A stretch of DNA of 64,000 nt from Ipomoea triloba. Taxonomy: Eukaryota > Streptophyta > Magnoliopsida > Solanales > Convolvulaceae. Positions 37,833 through 48,035 of this stretch are shown here, piece by piece (position 1 is the stretch's first letter; the number at the start of each line of letters is the position of its first letter). The position numbers were made by a program, and so were the translations under genes. The notes under the pieces are model-generated. The model was not told where the DNA came from and did not search any database. It saw nothing but the letters and a program-made list of their open reading frames with translations. The stretch is from positions 24,642,110 to 24,706,109 of the forward strand of contig NC_044924.1 of assembly GCF_003576645.1 (NCBI RefSeq). The letters run 5' to 3'.

Positions 37833-40800
37833 TTTTTTTTTTTTTTTGTTTTTTTTTTTTTTAAATTTTAAGCAAAACAGTAAAAAGAACTGTAGAGTTA
37901 TGTTTTCCGTTTGGAAAACAAGGAAAAAGAGTTTTCCATCTTGGAGTGTAAAGGTGGAAAACTGGGAAAGGTGTTTTCCTTTTTCTAATTTTGAAATAAT
38001 CACATTTGAGCACAATGTTCTGTTTTCCATTTTCCCAGGAAATTGGAAAATTCTGCAACTACTAAACATAATCATCTTGCTGGGAACTTGTCACGTAACA
38101 TGTGCATTTCCAATTGAAATGTATTTAACTTGTTTTTGTCATATTGACAATGAATTATTAATATATGTTCAATTTTTCCACCCTCTAATATCATGAGCTT
38201 GGATAACATTTTGATTTTGTGAAAACAGGAGAAGCTGGGAACAATGCTGGATAAGATGACTCGGGTCCAACACATGGTTAGTGAAGTTAGCTCGTCTCTG
38301 GGTGTAATTGAAGAAACACTCAAAATTATCCAAGAGGCAGCATCACTGGCCATGTCAGATCTTGCTACAGCAGTTGTTACTGAGTTTACTTCCCTCTCTG
38401 GGATAATGGCACGCCACTATGCTCTGAAAGATGGCTATTCAGAGCAGGTAAGTGGATTTTTTTTATTTTTTTTTAAAGTTTCTAATTAGTGTTGTGATTT
38501 TGTTTGTTTGTTTGTTTGTTTGTTTGTTTGTTTGTTTGTTTTTGTTTTGTTATTTTTCTCTGTTTTGGAACCAACTTCTGTTGCTACTGTCGTGTTTATT
38601 CTCAGAGTTTTTATATTTCCTTACCTGATGAAGGGTTTACCCATTGGACACTGTTTCATAGTTGCAAATCTGCCTTGTAGGCAATTTATGGACCTCAGTG
38701 CACAATGCTTTGTAACGCCTAACAAAACTGTTCATCACAATTGTGAATGTTGAATAATGGAAACTCTAGACCTATTCAGAGTAGGAATGAGATTATCTTA
38801 ATATTTGTATAAATATATAGGATCTCTTTATAGTACAATACACACAAATACAATAAACCTTTATTCTTTCACAGTGAATAATGCTTGTCACTTTAATGTT
38901 TATTGCTTTTGAAACTAATGTTTATCAAGGTTGTAAAAATCTTCATAAATGCAATTGCCTCATAGTATGCACATCTTGCACGGAAGGTGTGATGCAATTG
39001 AAAATTCTGGAGCTGGAAAGTTTATTTTTTGATAGGAACCATGGTTCTAGACTCAGAAACCTAATTCCCATGTGCTTTTCATTTTCATTTAACCAGGGCT
39101 TCCAATATTATTTTCATGTCTTTACAGGTTGCAGAGGCATTATTAGAGATCTCACTTCCACGATTTTCAGGGGATGTAGCCCCAAAAAGTGATGCTGGGA
39201 CAGTATTAGCAATTGCTGACAGGTGAGGCCACATACAGCAAGCATTTCAGTAATGATTTTGACATCCATTTCCTTTTACTTCTTTCATTCAATACATAGA
39301 ATTTGGCTTGTTTACTTGAGCAAAAAGATTTGTCTACTTGTGCCTTCTTCACTTAAACTGTACTATTTTTTTCCTTTTTCCTCTAATGCATATAGAATTA
39401 GCTGCTTGTTAACCCATATTACATGCCATGCAATCAAGATCTGTTTACAATGACCCAATTCATATGCTAATGATTGTTGTATCTATCAATGGGAGCCCTG
39501 TTTGGTAAAATGGCTGTTAGTTGATAGCTGTTAGGTTGTTAGCTAATTGGGTTAGAGGGTGCGATTACTTGATAACATTAGCTGATTGTAGAAAAGTGTT
39601 TGGTAAATTAGCTGTTAGCTGATAGCTGTTTGATATAATTTCTTTTCTCAAAAAACTAATTGAAAAAGTTGCTTGGAGCAACTTTTTGAATTTTATCATT
39701 TTGGAGTTACAAAAAATTGATTAACCAAACACTTATATTGATTTTTTAACTAAGTCAAACAACTAATAATGGTCAAATAAGCCAAAATTGGCTGCTTGGA
39801 GTAACTCTTGGTGAAACTAGTTATATTATCTTGCATGAATAAGCTAGGAAGTTGTTAAAAGTCATCCTCATGAAAGTGCATGTCAATGTATGGTAATTAC
39901 TTTTCTGCTCTTCTGTTGTTCGTTATGTACGAGTTCAATTTTTTTCTCATATAAAGCCTAACTGCAGGTTGGATAGCCTTGTTGGCTTGTTTGCTGCTGG
40001 TTGTCAACCAAGCTCCACTAACGATCCATTTGGACTGCGGAGGATTGCTTATGGTCTTGTATGTCTTGTAATTTGAAACGCATTGGTCACTTTTGGAAAT
40101 TTGTCAATAATATTTTGTCTGCTGTAGGTGCAACTTCTGGTTGAGACCAACAAAAATGTGGATTTAAGACGAGCTTTGCTACTTGCTGCTGCTGTTCAGC
40201 CCATAAAAGTAGATACCAAGACAATTGATGATGTAAGAATTTTTGCGTTATATTTATCTATGGAGTTTTCAGATTCAGAAAGAGAATACTTGAGCTCTAA
40301 TTCAACTTATTGTGGCCATATGTTGAGTAAGCATGACATTTTATATACTCCGATTCCAAATCCTCGACTGCATTTTTTAAACTTAAGAAAAATACAAGTT
40401 TATTCCCTTGTGCCTCATTCTACAGCAGAACATGTTTTGTTGGGATCTTTTAAATGGTTTGAATAATCTATTTTCACCTATTTCCCAGTCTGTTGTGCCC
40501 CTGTTTTGCGCTTATGTATGTATTGTCCCTTTAACTATGCACAGTGTTGCAAAAATCCCGCCTAGGAGCCAGCCGACCGCCTAGCGTATCATCATAATTG
40601 ATGGTCTAGGCGGCCCGCCAAAGCGTTGCCTAGACCGCTTAGGCGTTGACTTCCTAGGTCGACTAGGCTGCCTAGTTGGCCGATTAGCTATTGTTCTTTT
40701 TTAAATGGGTTATTTCACTCAAAACGACATTGTTTTGAGCGAAATAATCCTAAATCGTTCAAACTCTAGATGTTTTTTAGGTTAATATTTAATATTTTAG

Positions 40801-42998
40801 TATTAACTATTAAAGTATTAAATAGTTTATAATTATTAGTCTTTAAAAATTAAAAAAATTTAAACAAATTTTTTTTAAAATAAAAAATAAAATAAAAAAA
40901 ATACACGGGTGCTGTTTAATTGCTGCTTAGAGATTTTTTCAACCATGACTATGCACAACTTAGTTATAAAGTTTATGATTTTGCTCCTTGTATAGGTACA
41001 TCAATTTGTGACCCGAAGGCTAGAACAATTCCTGGTATGTGGGTCATTCACCGGATACTACTATTAATTGATTGTGCTGAATGTATTTGATTAATAGTGG
41101 GCATTGCTGCAATTGTTGCGATTTATATAATCATAGTGCAAGCATCTCGGGATGCCCTAGGTTTCAGACATATGATCTATATTTAATTGCAGATGGATAA
41201 AGGTATAGGCCCTGAAGTAGTTCGATCTGTTCTTGTGGAGCGTGCAAATTGGCCTCGTTTGGCAACCAAGTCGGCTCTTAAAGTAAGTAGCATTTGTATA
41301 CATAATAGTACAGATATCATTCTGCCTTCCATGGAAATTGATTTTGTGAATTCCATATCCGTTTGTTTTTGTACTTATTTACTCTTGTTTGAAATGAACC
41401 GCAGATGGAATCCTTGTCAAAGGGTGACCTTCTGCCTAAGGTTGTGGAAGCGTATTCTCGTCCAACAAGGATCGTACGTGGAAAGGATATGAATGCTGAT
41501 GTGGAGGTGCTTTTCATACCTAGACCTTGTTTATTTGCTCAACGAATATGATTTTTATTGCATTTCCACTTTTCAAAGGTGACTTCTTTAGTGTATTTCT
41601 CTCGAGATATTGGATTCTCCTGAAGAGCTCTTCAATGCTAAATAATTCCTTGGCATGTAAACATTTCATCAATGTTATTTCACGTGTCTTCCTTTTACCA
41701 GCGTGTGAACTTTTCTTCTCTTTCTTTCCACTTAGACCTGTGTTAAGAGTCCCACATTGAAAAAATAAGAGAGAGCATATAGTTTATAAGGTCATGGGTT
41801 AAACTAGCTAATCGCCTAATTGATTGGATTCAGTCTAGTGTGGTTTGGCCCATGTGCATTATAGCCCAATTGAATGACAGTTAGTTAAGGACGGTGAGTG
41901 CTCATAGAATTTAAGTGATTCTCTCCCCCCCCTCCTCCCCTTCTCCCTTTTAGTTCTTCTTTTTTTTTTTTTTATAGTTTTTTATAGTTTTTTTTTTTTT
42001 TTTCCTACAAGAGGGATGGGTACATTCTCTCTAAGTACTGACTTGATAAAAACTGCACTAGTAAATTTATTTCGCTGTGCATACTTGGATATTGTATGGT
42101 TTTTGCTGCTATGTTCCATTCTCATCGTGTTTTGGTGCTCAATCTATTTCTAGGTGGACGAAACAGCTTTTGAAGCAAACGAGGAGCGTGCTCTTTGGAG
42201 CACTTTTGTATCATTAAGAAGCAAAATTCATCCCGGTATCCTACAAGATACTAGCTAACATTTTAGTTTAATGCATCTGCTTTTCACTATTGGTGCACGA
42301 GCTTACACCATAATGATCTTTTGACGTTATCACCATATTAGTTAGTAGCATGTTCATTTTTTGCAACATGTGCTACTGTGCTAGTGGTCGAGTTTACATG
42401 TTTATATTTGTTCTTTGTGCAGAAATGGAAGTGGATGATTTTGTCAAAGCATCTCTTGAACTTGTAGATCCACTCGAGAATTTCTTCAATCACGTGTTTG
42501 TAATGGTGGTAAGTATTTATTTATTTATTGTTTACTTTTTGCTTCTTTATTTTATCTTATACGCATTATTTTATATTCTTATTTATCCTCATCCTGTTCC
42601 TTACATGTTAACCGAAGATTTTTTCATGGGTTAAACACGTGAAAATATTTTAATGATGGGTAGTACGTGTGCTTTAAACTTAAAGAACTTTTTTATGGTC
42701 TAATACCATGTTGAAGTTTGCGATAAAAAGTCTCTAAGTTCAATCCTTAATGCCTCTAAATAAGAACATAATGATCAATGTTTTTACCTTGAAGTCTCCA
42801 ATATATGTGGGCCTTTTTTCCCTAGATCATGCCTTGATGCATCTTAAAAACCGATTCTATTGGTGTTAGATGTACTAGTGTTGAATATGCATATTGCAGG
42901 ACGATGAAAGAATCCGAAACAACAGGCTTGCCCTGCTCAAGAAAATTGCGGACCTCCCAGTTGGAATCGCAGACCTCTCGGTCTTGCCAGGATTCTGA
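16704..42998 (+). CDS. EDD1: Glycyl-tRNA synthetase, organellar, alpha-beta fused (EDD1-like), 36 coding exons
   Basis: The enzyme charges tRNA-Gly with glycine using ATP; the plant homologue EDD1 serves plastids and mitochondria. Splicing by eye gives 3,204 nt and 1,067 residues without stop or frameshift, matching the family's usual length. Residues 1 to about 70 are rich in S, R, A and P with few acids, a likely targeting peptide. The alpha (GlyQ-like) class II catalytic half starts near [10 protein letters not shown] (72) and includes [54 protein letters not shown] and [10 protein letters not shown]; it ends near 378. The beta (GlyS-like) half starts with [13 protein letters not shown] and ends with a DALR-type anticodon-binding region ([19 protein letters not shown]) and DLSVLPGF. 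The ATG at 16704 is the only one giving this N-terminus in the first exon frame. All introns are GT-AG except intron 19 (GC-AG). Many introns contain transposons, but the coding exons are undamaged, so the gene is probably active. Confidence 0.96.
20841..21062 (-). mobile_element. tRNA-derived SINE in intron 10
   Basis: Read on the minus strand, a 222-bp body begins GGGGTAACCCAACC, has a box A-like TGGCAAGAGATCC, a box B-like GAGTTTGAATCC, and ends in a run of about 17 A (T run at 20841-20857 on plus). CTGTTAATG plus T residues is repeated on both sides (20832-20840 and 21063-21071), a retroposition target duplication. The T run begins only 22 nt after the 5' splice site of intron 10. Confidence 0.82.
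22734..22995 (-). mobile_element. Copia-type solo LTR in intron 12
   Basis: The ends are TGTTGAATTTTG and TTTTTTAACA, with AAAGA duplicated at 22729-22733 and 22996-23000. On the minus strand it ends like a Copia U5 (ATACATTTTCTCATTCC...CAACA). It interrupts the second copy of a local duplication, so it is younger than that duplication. Confidence 0.82.
23093..23219 (+). repeat. LTR of Copia A (plus copy)
   Basis: It runs from TGTTAAACCCTAAAGCC to AAGTTATACA (127 bp) and is immediately followed by the primer site. Confidence 0.9.
23220..23232 (+). other. Primer-binding site of Copia A
   Basis: TGGTATCAGAGCC is the classical plant Copia site complementary to initiator tRNA-Met. Confidence 0.93.
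23622..24532 (+). pseudogene. Copia A gag (one frameshift)
   Basis: ATG at 23622 opens [12 protein letters not shown]; a run of six G at about 23681-23686 puts the next part ([18 protein letters not shown], a UBN2/gag motif) one base out of frame. The remainder is open to 24532: [12 protein letters not shown] is followed by a zinc knuckle [14 protein letters not shown] (C-x2-C-x4-H-x4-C), residues about 224-237 of the open part. The natural stop lies in the inverted LTR, so the C-terminus and the link to protease are lost at the inversion border. Confidence 0.88.
24528..24651 (-). repeat. Second LTR copy of Copia A, inverted
   Basis: On the minus strand it starts TGTTAAACCC and ends CTCTCAAG, lacking the last seven bases (TTATACA). 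It is preceded by the purine tract GAGGGGGAG at 24652-24660. The gag text on the plus strand overlaps its end (CTTGAG). Confidence 0.9.
24659..25579 (-). pseudogene. Copia A pol, RT end and RNase H
   Basis: It starts inside the RT at [16 protein letters not shown], then has [22 protein letters not shown], the RNase H landmarks [20 protein letters not shown] and [37 protein letters not shown] and a stop at 24659-24661 overlapping the purine tract. This piece itself is open. It continues at 29236 beyond the nested element, which cut the RT just after YVDDIVIT. Confidence 0.9.
25773..26228 (-). pseudogene. Copia B RNase H part
   Basis: After a TAG at 26228-26226 (expected tryptophan of DADWAG) the frame continues with [45 protein letters not shown] and a stop by the purine tract at 25766-25777. 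Confidence 0.85.
26229..27217 (-). pseudogene. Copia B reverse transcriptase, broken
   Basis: The part after an in-frame TGA (near 27218, expected tryptophan of TWEL) has [14 protein letters not shown] and [13 protein letters not shown], then a frameshift near 27030-27050, and continues with [33 protein letters not shown] and the active-site [11 protein letters not shown], to [13 protein letters not shown]. Two nonsense codons and one frameshift therefore break element B pol. Confidence 0.88.
27218..29046 (-). pseudogene. Copia B integrase and repeat-expanded linker
   Basis: The long open frame has a gag-pre-integrase zinc finger (H-C-RLGHP...HCESCEFSK), the integrase core ([45 protein letters not shown]) with the D-D-E arrangement, and the FLGYS-QKGYRCY end domain. 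It then enters a proline-rich linker containing the 42-bp duplication series and stops at the start of RT. All repeats keep frame. The N-terminus abuts the 5' LTR. Confidence 0.9.
27353..27998 (-). repeat. Series of distinct tandem duplications, all of 42 bp
   Basis: Exact or near-exact units: 27353-27394/27395-27436; an overlapping series in the same 42-bp phase to 27545 whose content changes unit by unit; 27554-27595/27596-27637; 27616-27657/27658-27699; 27813-27854/27855-27896/27897-27938; 27915-27956/27957-27998. The duplicated texts differ from each other in sequence but the step is always 42 bp (14 codons), so the integrase-RT linker grows in frame (e.g. [42 protein letters not shown]). 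Confidence 0.92.
29236..31490 (-). pseudogene. Copia A pol, protease, integrase and RT start
   Basis: From the 31490 border it reads [13 protein letters not shown] and the protease [14 protein letters not shown], then the frame 31388-30051 with [47 protein letters not shown] and [16 protein letters not shown] of integrase. Near 30090 a frameshift moves to the frame 30439-29390 (RT start: [35 protein letters not shown]). Near 29390 about 12-13 bases corresponding to YGLKQ are deleted. It continues to the active-site YVDDIVIT where element B has inserted. Confidence 0.9.
37700..37862. repeat. T-rich low-complexity tract in intron 26
   Basis: Runs of T interrupted by single G or C, about 160 bp. 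It lies within a segment (about 37610-38080) rich in GTTTTCC/GGAAAAC motifs that looks like a MITE, but no target duplication was found. Confidence 0.9.
38502..38545. repeat. (TTTG)n microsatellite in intron 27
   Basis: About ten TTTG/GTTT units shortly after the 5' splice site of intron 27. Confidence 0.92.
38748..38873 (+). mobile_element. Copia-type solo LTR in intron 27
   Basis: The 126-bp sequence runs TGTTGAATAATGG...TTCTTTCACA and is flanked by GTGAA (38743-38747 and 38874-38878). Its size and layout resemble the LTRs of Copia A, though the sequence differs. Confidence 0.85.
39490..39830. mobile_element. Possible hAT-like MITE fragment in intron 28
   Basis: The start GAGCCCTGTTTGGTAAAATGG and repeats of TTAGCTGTTAGCTGATAGCTG, with CCAAACACTT inside, resemble the common plant 'GTTTGGTAA' MITEs. 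No matching inverted end or target duplication was found. Confidence 0.35.
40542..40947. mobile_element. hAT MITE in intron 30
   Basis: The ends CAGTGTTGCAAAAATC and (inverted) CATGGTTGAAAAAATC are flanked by the 8-bp duplication ACTATGCA (40534-40541 and 40948-40955). The 406-bp inside is GC-rich at the left (CCGCCTAGG, GGTCTAGGCGG, TTAGGCG) and AT-rich at the right, with no coding capacity. It has the same terminal plan as the 2-kb element at 60458-62465. Confidence 0.88.
41741..41950 (+). mobile_element. Possible TRIM/LTR fragment in intron 33
   Basis: TGTTAAGAGTCCCACATTGAAAA is typical of the start of short plant LTRs (TRIM-like). The end could not be located because a C-rich and T-rich tract follows, and no target duplication was found. 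Confidence 0.35.
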
Positions 42999-43506
42999 AT
43001 GCGGGGTTATGTTAGAGTTGCGCCCGAAAAGCTACATTAAGTTAGTATGTTTGTTTTCCCTCTCTTTGTCGATAAGCATTGTTTTTACGTGATTTGTTTA
43101 AAACAATGATTTGTTCAAAACGATTTTTATGAACATTTTGTCAGTCCCTAAGAAGAGAAAATGAGCAGTTGTATACTTGTATCATCAATTTTGTTTGCAA
43201 AGACTTCAAAATTTGTTAGAGGCACAGAGGGGGACTGACATTTGAATACTCATCATATCATATACAAGTTTGCAAAGCCTTCAACTTTTGTTTCGCTTGA
43301 TTTCAAGATTTTGTTAATAATAGTTATTTTATGGGGTTTAATACAGTTAGTTGTGTGTTAAATTGACGGCAATGTTGTATAACCTTATTTAGTTCAAGTT
43401 ATGTGATTATATCGGTTATCTTATATTACCATCACGCATGATTTAGAGGTAATGTTTGAGATAATGTAAATATGTAATTACCTCCATCTTAGGTATTCTT
43501 ACATTA
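42999..43506 (+). other. 3' flank of the EDD1-like gene
   Basis: This is the presumed 3' UTR and downstream DNA. No clear polyadenylation signal was fixed, and no other gene is visible. Confidence 0.4.
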
Positions 43507-43515
43507 TTTTTCAAT

Positions 43516-44055
43516 GGGAAAATGGTCAAATAGGCCCTCGAACATTTCATAAGAAGTCAATTAGGCCTACGAACTTTTAAAAGGTGTAATTAAACCGTCA
43601 AACATGTCAAATCGAAACAATGAAGCCCAAAAATAGGTAATTGACTTGGTATCACCGGTCATTTGCAAAATCCGGCCACCGACATCAATTTTTAGCGACC
43701 GGTGACGATTCGCCATTTCCGGCGAAAAGGTCGCTCTCTCTGGCGAAGGCGATCTCACCAGTGGCCTTCGCCGGAGAAGGCGACCAAATCCGGTCGCCTT
43801 CTTCCTAGAGAAGGCGCGCCTTTGCTGGAGAGGGCGACCTTTTCGCTGGAAATGGCGACCGGCGACGATTCGGTCGTTGTCGGAAATTGATGCCGGTGGC
43901 CGGATTTTGCAAATGACCGGTGATACCAGGTCAGTTACCTGTTTTTGGGCTTCATTGCTTCGATTTAACATGTTTGAGAGTTTAATTGCACATTTTAAAA
44001 GTTCGTGTGCCTAATTGACTTCTTATGAAATGTTCGAGGGCCTAACCCTTTTCCC
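43516..44055. mobile_element. Foldback MITE with long inverted arms, Mutator-type
   Basis: Arms of roughly 220-250 bp each (from GGGAAAATGGTCAAATAGGCCC inward; the other end inverted reads GGGAAAAGGGTTAGGCCC) nearly meet in a GC-rich centre of GGCGAAGGCGA repeats. The 9-bp duplication TTTTTCAAT (43507-43515 and 44056-44064) fits the Mutator superfamily. The open frames inside are products of the palindrome. Confidence 0.88.
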
Positions 44056-44095
44056 TTTTTCAATATTTTAATTTTGTCAATATCAACTAACTTTT

Positions 44096-44102
<7 letters not shown>

Positions 44103-44146
<44 letters not shown>

Positions 44147-44981
44147 TTGCACTCTCGTGCGTACTCTCGCTCAGGAGAGAACTGCGGACAAATTACAGCC
44201 GTCCACGTGTCCAGATCAACGAATCAGATGTAATTTTAAAAAAATGACGCGGTGGTATTTTCGTAAATAACTGAAACTTTGGTGCACTTAGTTTCACTTA
44301 AAAGTGCACCTAGTTTCACTTACATGTGCACCTATTTTCACTTACAAGTGCGAGTAATTTACATTGTTAATATTTATGCACCTATTTTCGTAAATATTTT
44401 CACTTACAAATTCAAGTAATTTACCTTGTTAATATTCATGCACCTAGTGCAACCTAGGTGCATCTAATTATAACATTAGGTGCATCTAATTATAACATTA
44501 GGTGCATCTAGTTATAACATTAGGTGCACCTAGTTATAACATTAGGTGCACTTAATATTGATGTTCAGTGTATAATTCATTTGCACCTGTAATGCATTTT
44601 ACTTGCATCTGCAATACATTTTACTTGCACTTGTGTAAGTAATTTACTTTGTTAACATTCATGCACCTGCGTGCAACCTATGTGCACCTAGTTATAACAT
44701 TAGGTGCACCTAGTTATAACATTAGGTGCATTTAGTATTGATGCTCATTGTACAATTTACTTGCACTTGTAATACATTTTACTTGCACGTGTGCACTTAT
44801 TTTCACTTACAGGTGCAAGTAACCTTGTTAACATTTATGCACCTGGGTGCACCTATATGCACCTAGTTATAACACTACGTGCACCTAGTTATAACGTTAT
44901 GTGCAACTACATTCCGGACACGTGGCGCGTTGTGATTCGTTCGCAGTTCTCTCCTGGGCGGTCAGTTCGCACCAGAACGCG

Positions 44982-45045
<64 letters not shown>
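44103..45045. mobile_element. Non-coding element inside an (AT)n microsatellite
   Basis: AT runs border it on both sides (44103-44145 and about 44985-45045). Inside, imperfect inverted ends of about 45 bp are visible: CAGGAGAGAACTGCGGACAA near the left and, inverted, CAGGAGAGAACTGCGAACGA near the right, each followed by a CCACGTGTCC-like box. The middle consists of degenerate repeats of about 22 bp (ATTAGGTGCACCTAGTTATAAC). No coding. The structure recalls MITE-like elements that target TA microsatellites. Confidence 0.65.
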
Positions 45046-45079
<34 letters not shown>

Positions 45080-45080
45080 C
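45046..45080. repeat. (AAT)n microsatellite
   Basis: About ten AAT units directly follow the AT run. Confidence 0.95.
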
Positions 45081-45360
45081 AATAATTTAAAATCTAAAAA
45101 CATAATAAGTCTCAATCAAAGTTATATCCCTTATTTATGTCCATGCTTTTAGTGCTAACCATTTTGTACATTGTGTTTTTTGAGTTGTACTATACAAAAT
45201 TTTGGACAAAAATACCCTTACCGTTATAACTTTCGTTATCTTTTCCATTAATTTTACCATGCACATGTATCCACCTTATCATTTTCTTATATTCTTTAAT
45301 GATAATAATATTTGTAAACATTATTATACAAAAAATAAACTTTTTCATTTAGATTTTAAT

Positions 45361-45901
45361 GGAATAAGGTTCAAATTGATCACTGAACGTAACCTAAAAA
45401 TACAATTAGGCTACTGAACGAAATAAAAGTGCAATTAGGGCACTGAATACTCCAAATGCATGCAATTTCACCTGATAGCAGGTTATCTTCAATTTCATCA
45501 TGTTGTCTGCTTACATGGATGATGAGTTGGCATTTTAAAATATTTTTTAGTAATAAACTTTAAAAATAAAAATAAAAATTCAAAATTTTATTTAAAAAAA
45601 AAAAAAACAAACGCCAGGATTCAGTGTTTATTAGAGTTTTGTTTTCAAGGTATTATAGATAGAGTTTATACGTCCTTTCTGGTCGGAGACGAAGGGGGGG
45701 AGGGTGGTGGCCACCATTTAAAAAAAAAAAAATTTAGTTTTAAGTTTTAATGTTTATTATTAAAAAATTATTTTAAAATGTCTGCTTACCATTAATTGCA
45801 TGTATTTGGAGTGTTCAGTGGCCTAATTGCACATTTTTTTTCGTTCAGTGGCCTAATTGCACTTTCAAGTTACGTTCAGTGGCTAATTTGAACCTTATTC
45901 C
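45361..45901. mobile_element. Second foldback MITE, Mutator-type
   Basis: Inverted arms of more than 100 bp start GGAATAAGGTTCAAATT on both sides and contain repeats of ACTGAACG and GTGCAATTAGG. The flanks GATTTTAAT (45352-45360) and AATTTTAAT (45902-45910) agree in 8 of 9 bases, a Mutator-like 9-bp duplication. Confidence 0.82.
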
Positions 45902-45910
45902 AATTTTAAT

Positions 45911-47112
45911 TAATAAGAATTTGTTAGTTATTTTTTAAAATTTAAATATTGGGCATACGTTTTTGCGCATTGCGCATGGAAAAAACTAGTATATTGATAC
46001 ATGTGAAAGTGTGAGAGAATAAAGTATTCATATATTTCACATTCACTATTTATATAGAAATAATTTAACCTAAAGAGCCCATCGTTAAACAGGCCTAGGG
46101 TTTCAACACTCAATCATTATTGCATGAACCATGTTCCACACAACTGTGTGAACCATAAATAAAAAGTACATTTTTAATTTTATGTCCATAATATTTAGTT
46201 TTTTAATTATGTAATTTATATTATGCCTTAGAAAAGCTTTTTTTTAAGAATTAATGAAATTCCTTAGGATATTGGACTTTAGTATATTACATAGTACATA
46301 TGGTTTAGTACAACTACGGTAATGCCTGAAGGTTAGTACATTAAGTTCAAAAGTTCACCTATCCTTAAAGCCTTTTCCAAATTGTGAACATCAAAGTTTT
46401 GAATAACACCTTCAGAACAATTATGCTATAATGTGAAATTGCATGACCCGAGGAAAGTTTCTTGGGAAGAAAACTTAAAATAGCCAATGTGCTGCAGGTT
46501 CCCTTGAAATCCTACTCTGTCTAAGGAGTTGGTTTTTAATGGGCCTTAGTCCAACCAACTTTCCTGGGAGTATACTTGGGAATTGCATGTCATGTTAATT
46601 GCATAATTTATTTTGCCTTTCATTAAATCTATGCCGATACGATAGTACAATTTTTAGTTAATTAAAAAGTAACCACAACATCCTTAAATTAATTAATATT
46701 ATACATTAAGTTTTTTCCCAACTCGTATAAAGTTTAGGCATAAATTGTGATTAATTATACTTAATATAATGAAATTTGGCCCACATGCAACTTTGTTATA
46801 TTTCTATAATTAATCAGGTTAAAATATCAAGCTATGACCGTAATTTAGCCCACATGCAATTATGTGTCGGCATATAGTTTTTGGTAGTTTTTTAACATTT
46901 AGAATAGAAATTCAACATTGTACCCATCTCATTTCTATTCTAATTTTCCAAGGTCCATTTTGCGTAAAAATTTAGCCCACAGACAATTTTTATGTCATTT
47001 AGATCTAGGACATGCATCATTTATGCAATTCAATTCTATCTATGCCTCAAAATTCTAATCTAAACCTTCTACCTTTACAACATCTCAATCCGTTACTCAC
47101 ACAGACTTGAAC
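45911..47112. other. Region upstream of Copia C gag, probably its leader or degraded LTR
   Basis: No gene is seen. AAATTTAGCCCACATGCAA-like text occurs three times (about 46776, 46841, 46970). The LTR start seen at the 3' end of Copia C (TGTAACATTTTTCC) was not found here, so the 5' LTR is missing or diverged. Confidence 0.4.
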
Positions 47113-47877
47113 ATCGAAGTTCCAGAACTTAGGGGCGACAACTATAAGATGTGGAGGAAACTATTCTTCTTAATCTAGAGTGGAAAGACTTAGGACTACG
47201 CTATTCACAATGAGAAACCACCAGTCCCCACTCAAGACAGTACTCAAGATGAGGTTGCGCTATATGAGCGATGTGATAGATCCAATCGGCTCAACACAAT
47301 GTACATCAAGGCGAAAATATCTAGCGGGATTCGGGGTTTCGTTAGTGAGAAGCATAAGGATGTCCGAGCATTGCTCAAGACTATTGACGACCAGTTCGTC
47401 ACTTCAGAAAAGGCTTTAGCAAGCACCCTCATTATGAGATTCTCCTCTCTTTGTCTCACTTCTGTCAAAGGTGTGCGTGAGCACATCATGGAATTGTGTG
47501 ACATTGTGGCTCAACTTAAGACTCTTGGGGTAGATATGTCAGATGACTTTCTTGTGTACTATGCTTTGTACACCCTACCATCATCATACGAACCTTTTAA
47601 AATCTCTTACAACACACATAAGGAAAAATGGTCTATAAATGATTTAATTACCATGTGTGTTCAAGAAGAAGGTAGATTGGTGATGGAAATGGGTGAAAGT
47701 GCCATGCTGGCTACGACACATGACAAGTCTAAATCTGGCAAATTTCAAGGCTCCACTTCTAAGGCTAAGGGGAAAGGAAACATTCCACCTCAAGCTGATA
47801 TAAAGAAGGTGCACAAGTGTTTCTTCTGTAAAAGAAGGGACACATTAAGAAAGATTACATCAAGTACAAGAAGTGAG
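47113..47877 (+). pseudogene. Copia C gag
   Basis: The start EVPELRGDNYKMWRKLF is the typical UBN2-type gag opening, with a stop near 47176. The frame 47299-47955 has KHKDVRALLKTIDDQF, FSSLCLTSVKGVREHI, LYTLPSSYEPFKISYNTHK and a zinc knuckle beginning CFFCKR near 47818, where a deletion disturbs the second half (HIKKDYIKYKK in another frame). The last bases before the MULE correspond to the lysine-rich gag/protease junction. Confidence 0.82.
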
Positions 47878-47894
47878 TCGAAAAGAAAGGTAAC

Positions 47895-48035
47895 AAATTA
47901 CCAAAATGGTCCCCCGACTATGTTGATTTCACCAATTTGGTCCTACTCATATTGAATTGGCTAATCTCCTCCTTCGACTATCATTTTTTTTTTAACCATT
48001 TTGGTCCTCCGGCGAGTTTGACGGCATATTTTGAG
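47895..48035 (+). repeat. Left terminal inverted repeat of the MULE
   Basis: It is the inverted match of 58060-58190 with a few substitutions and a longer T run near 47984-47993. Confidence 0.88.

Larger units (their letters stand above)
32190..42998 (+). other. EDD1: EDD1-like gene exons 13-36 (beta half)
   Basis: Exon coordinates: 32190-32273, 32522-32608, 33023-33124, 33572-33635, 34192-34247, 34883-34954, 35297-35379, 35781-35829, 36198-36260, 36364-36453, 36537-36623, 36971-37042, 37142-37200, 37400-37493, 38229-38447, 39128-39222, 39968-40058, 40128-40232, 40996-41034, 41193-41282, 41405-41506, 42154-42235, 42423-42508, 42900-42998. They total 2,070 nt including the TGA at 42996-42998. 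Intron 19 begins GCAAGT at 35380. Confidence 0.92.

Noticed and set aside
37653..38196. Lysine-rich (minus) and phenylalanine-rich (plus) frames
   Set aside because: They are translations of the poly-T tract within intron 26 of the synthetase gene.
42236..42422. Intron 34 as a U12-type intron
   Set aside because: The donor GTATCCTAC resembles the U12 consensus, but no TCCTTAAC-like branch site is present near the acceptor.
16704..42998. Annotating the alpha and beta parts of glycyl-tRNA synthetase as two genes
   Set aside because: The splice phases join exons 12 and 13 in frame, and plant organellar enzymes of this type are single fused proteins of about this length.
43567..43971. GC-rich 134-residue minus frame
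   Set aside because: It lies in the palindromic centre of a foldback MITE and has an inverted shadow on the other strand.
44791..45152. Frames with YIYIYI and poly-N or poly-L runs
   Set aside because: They translate the AT and AAT microsatellites.
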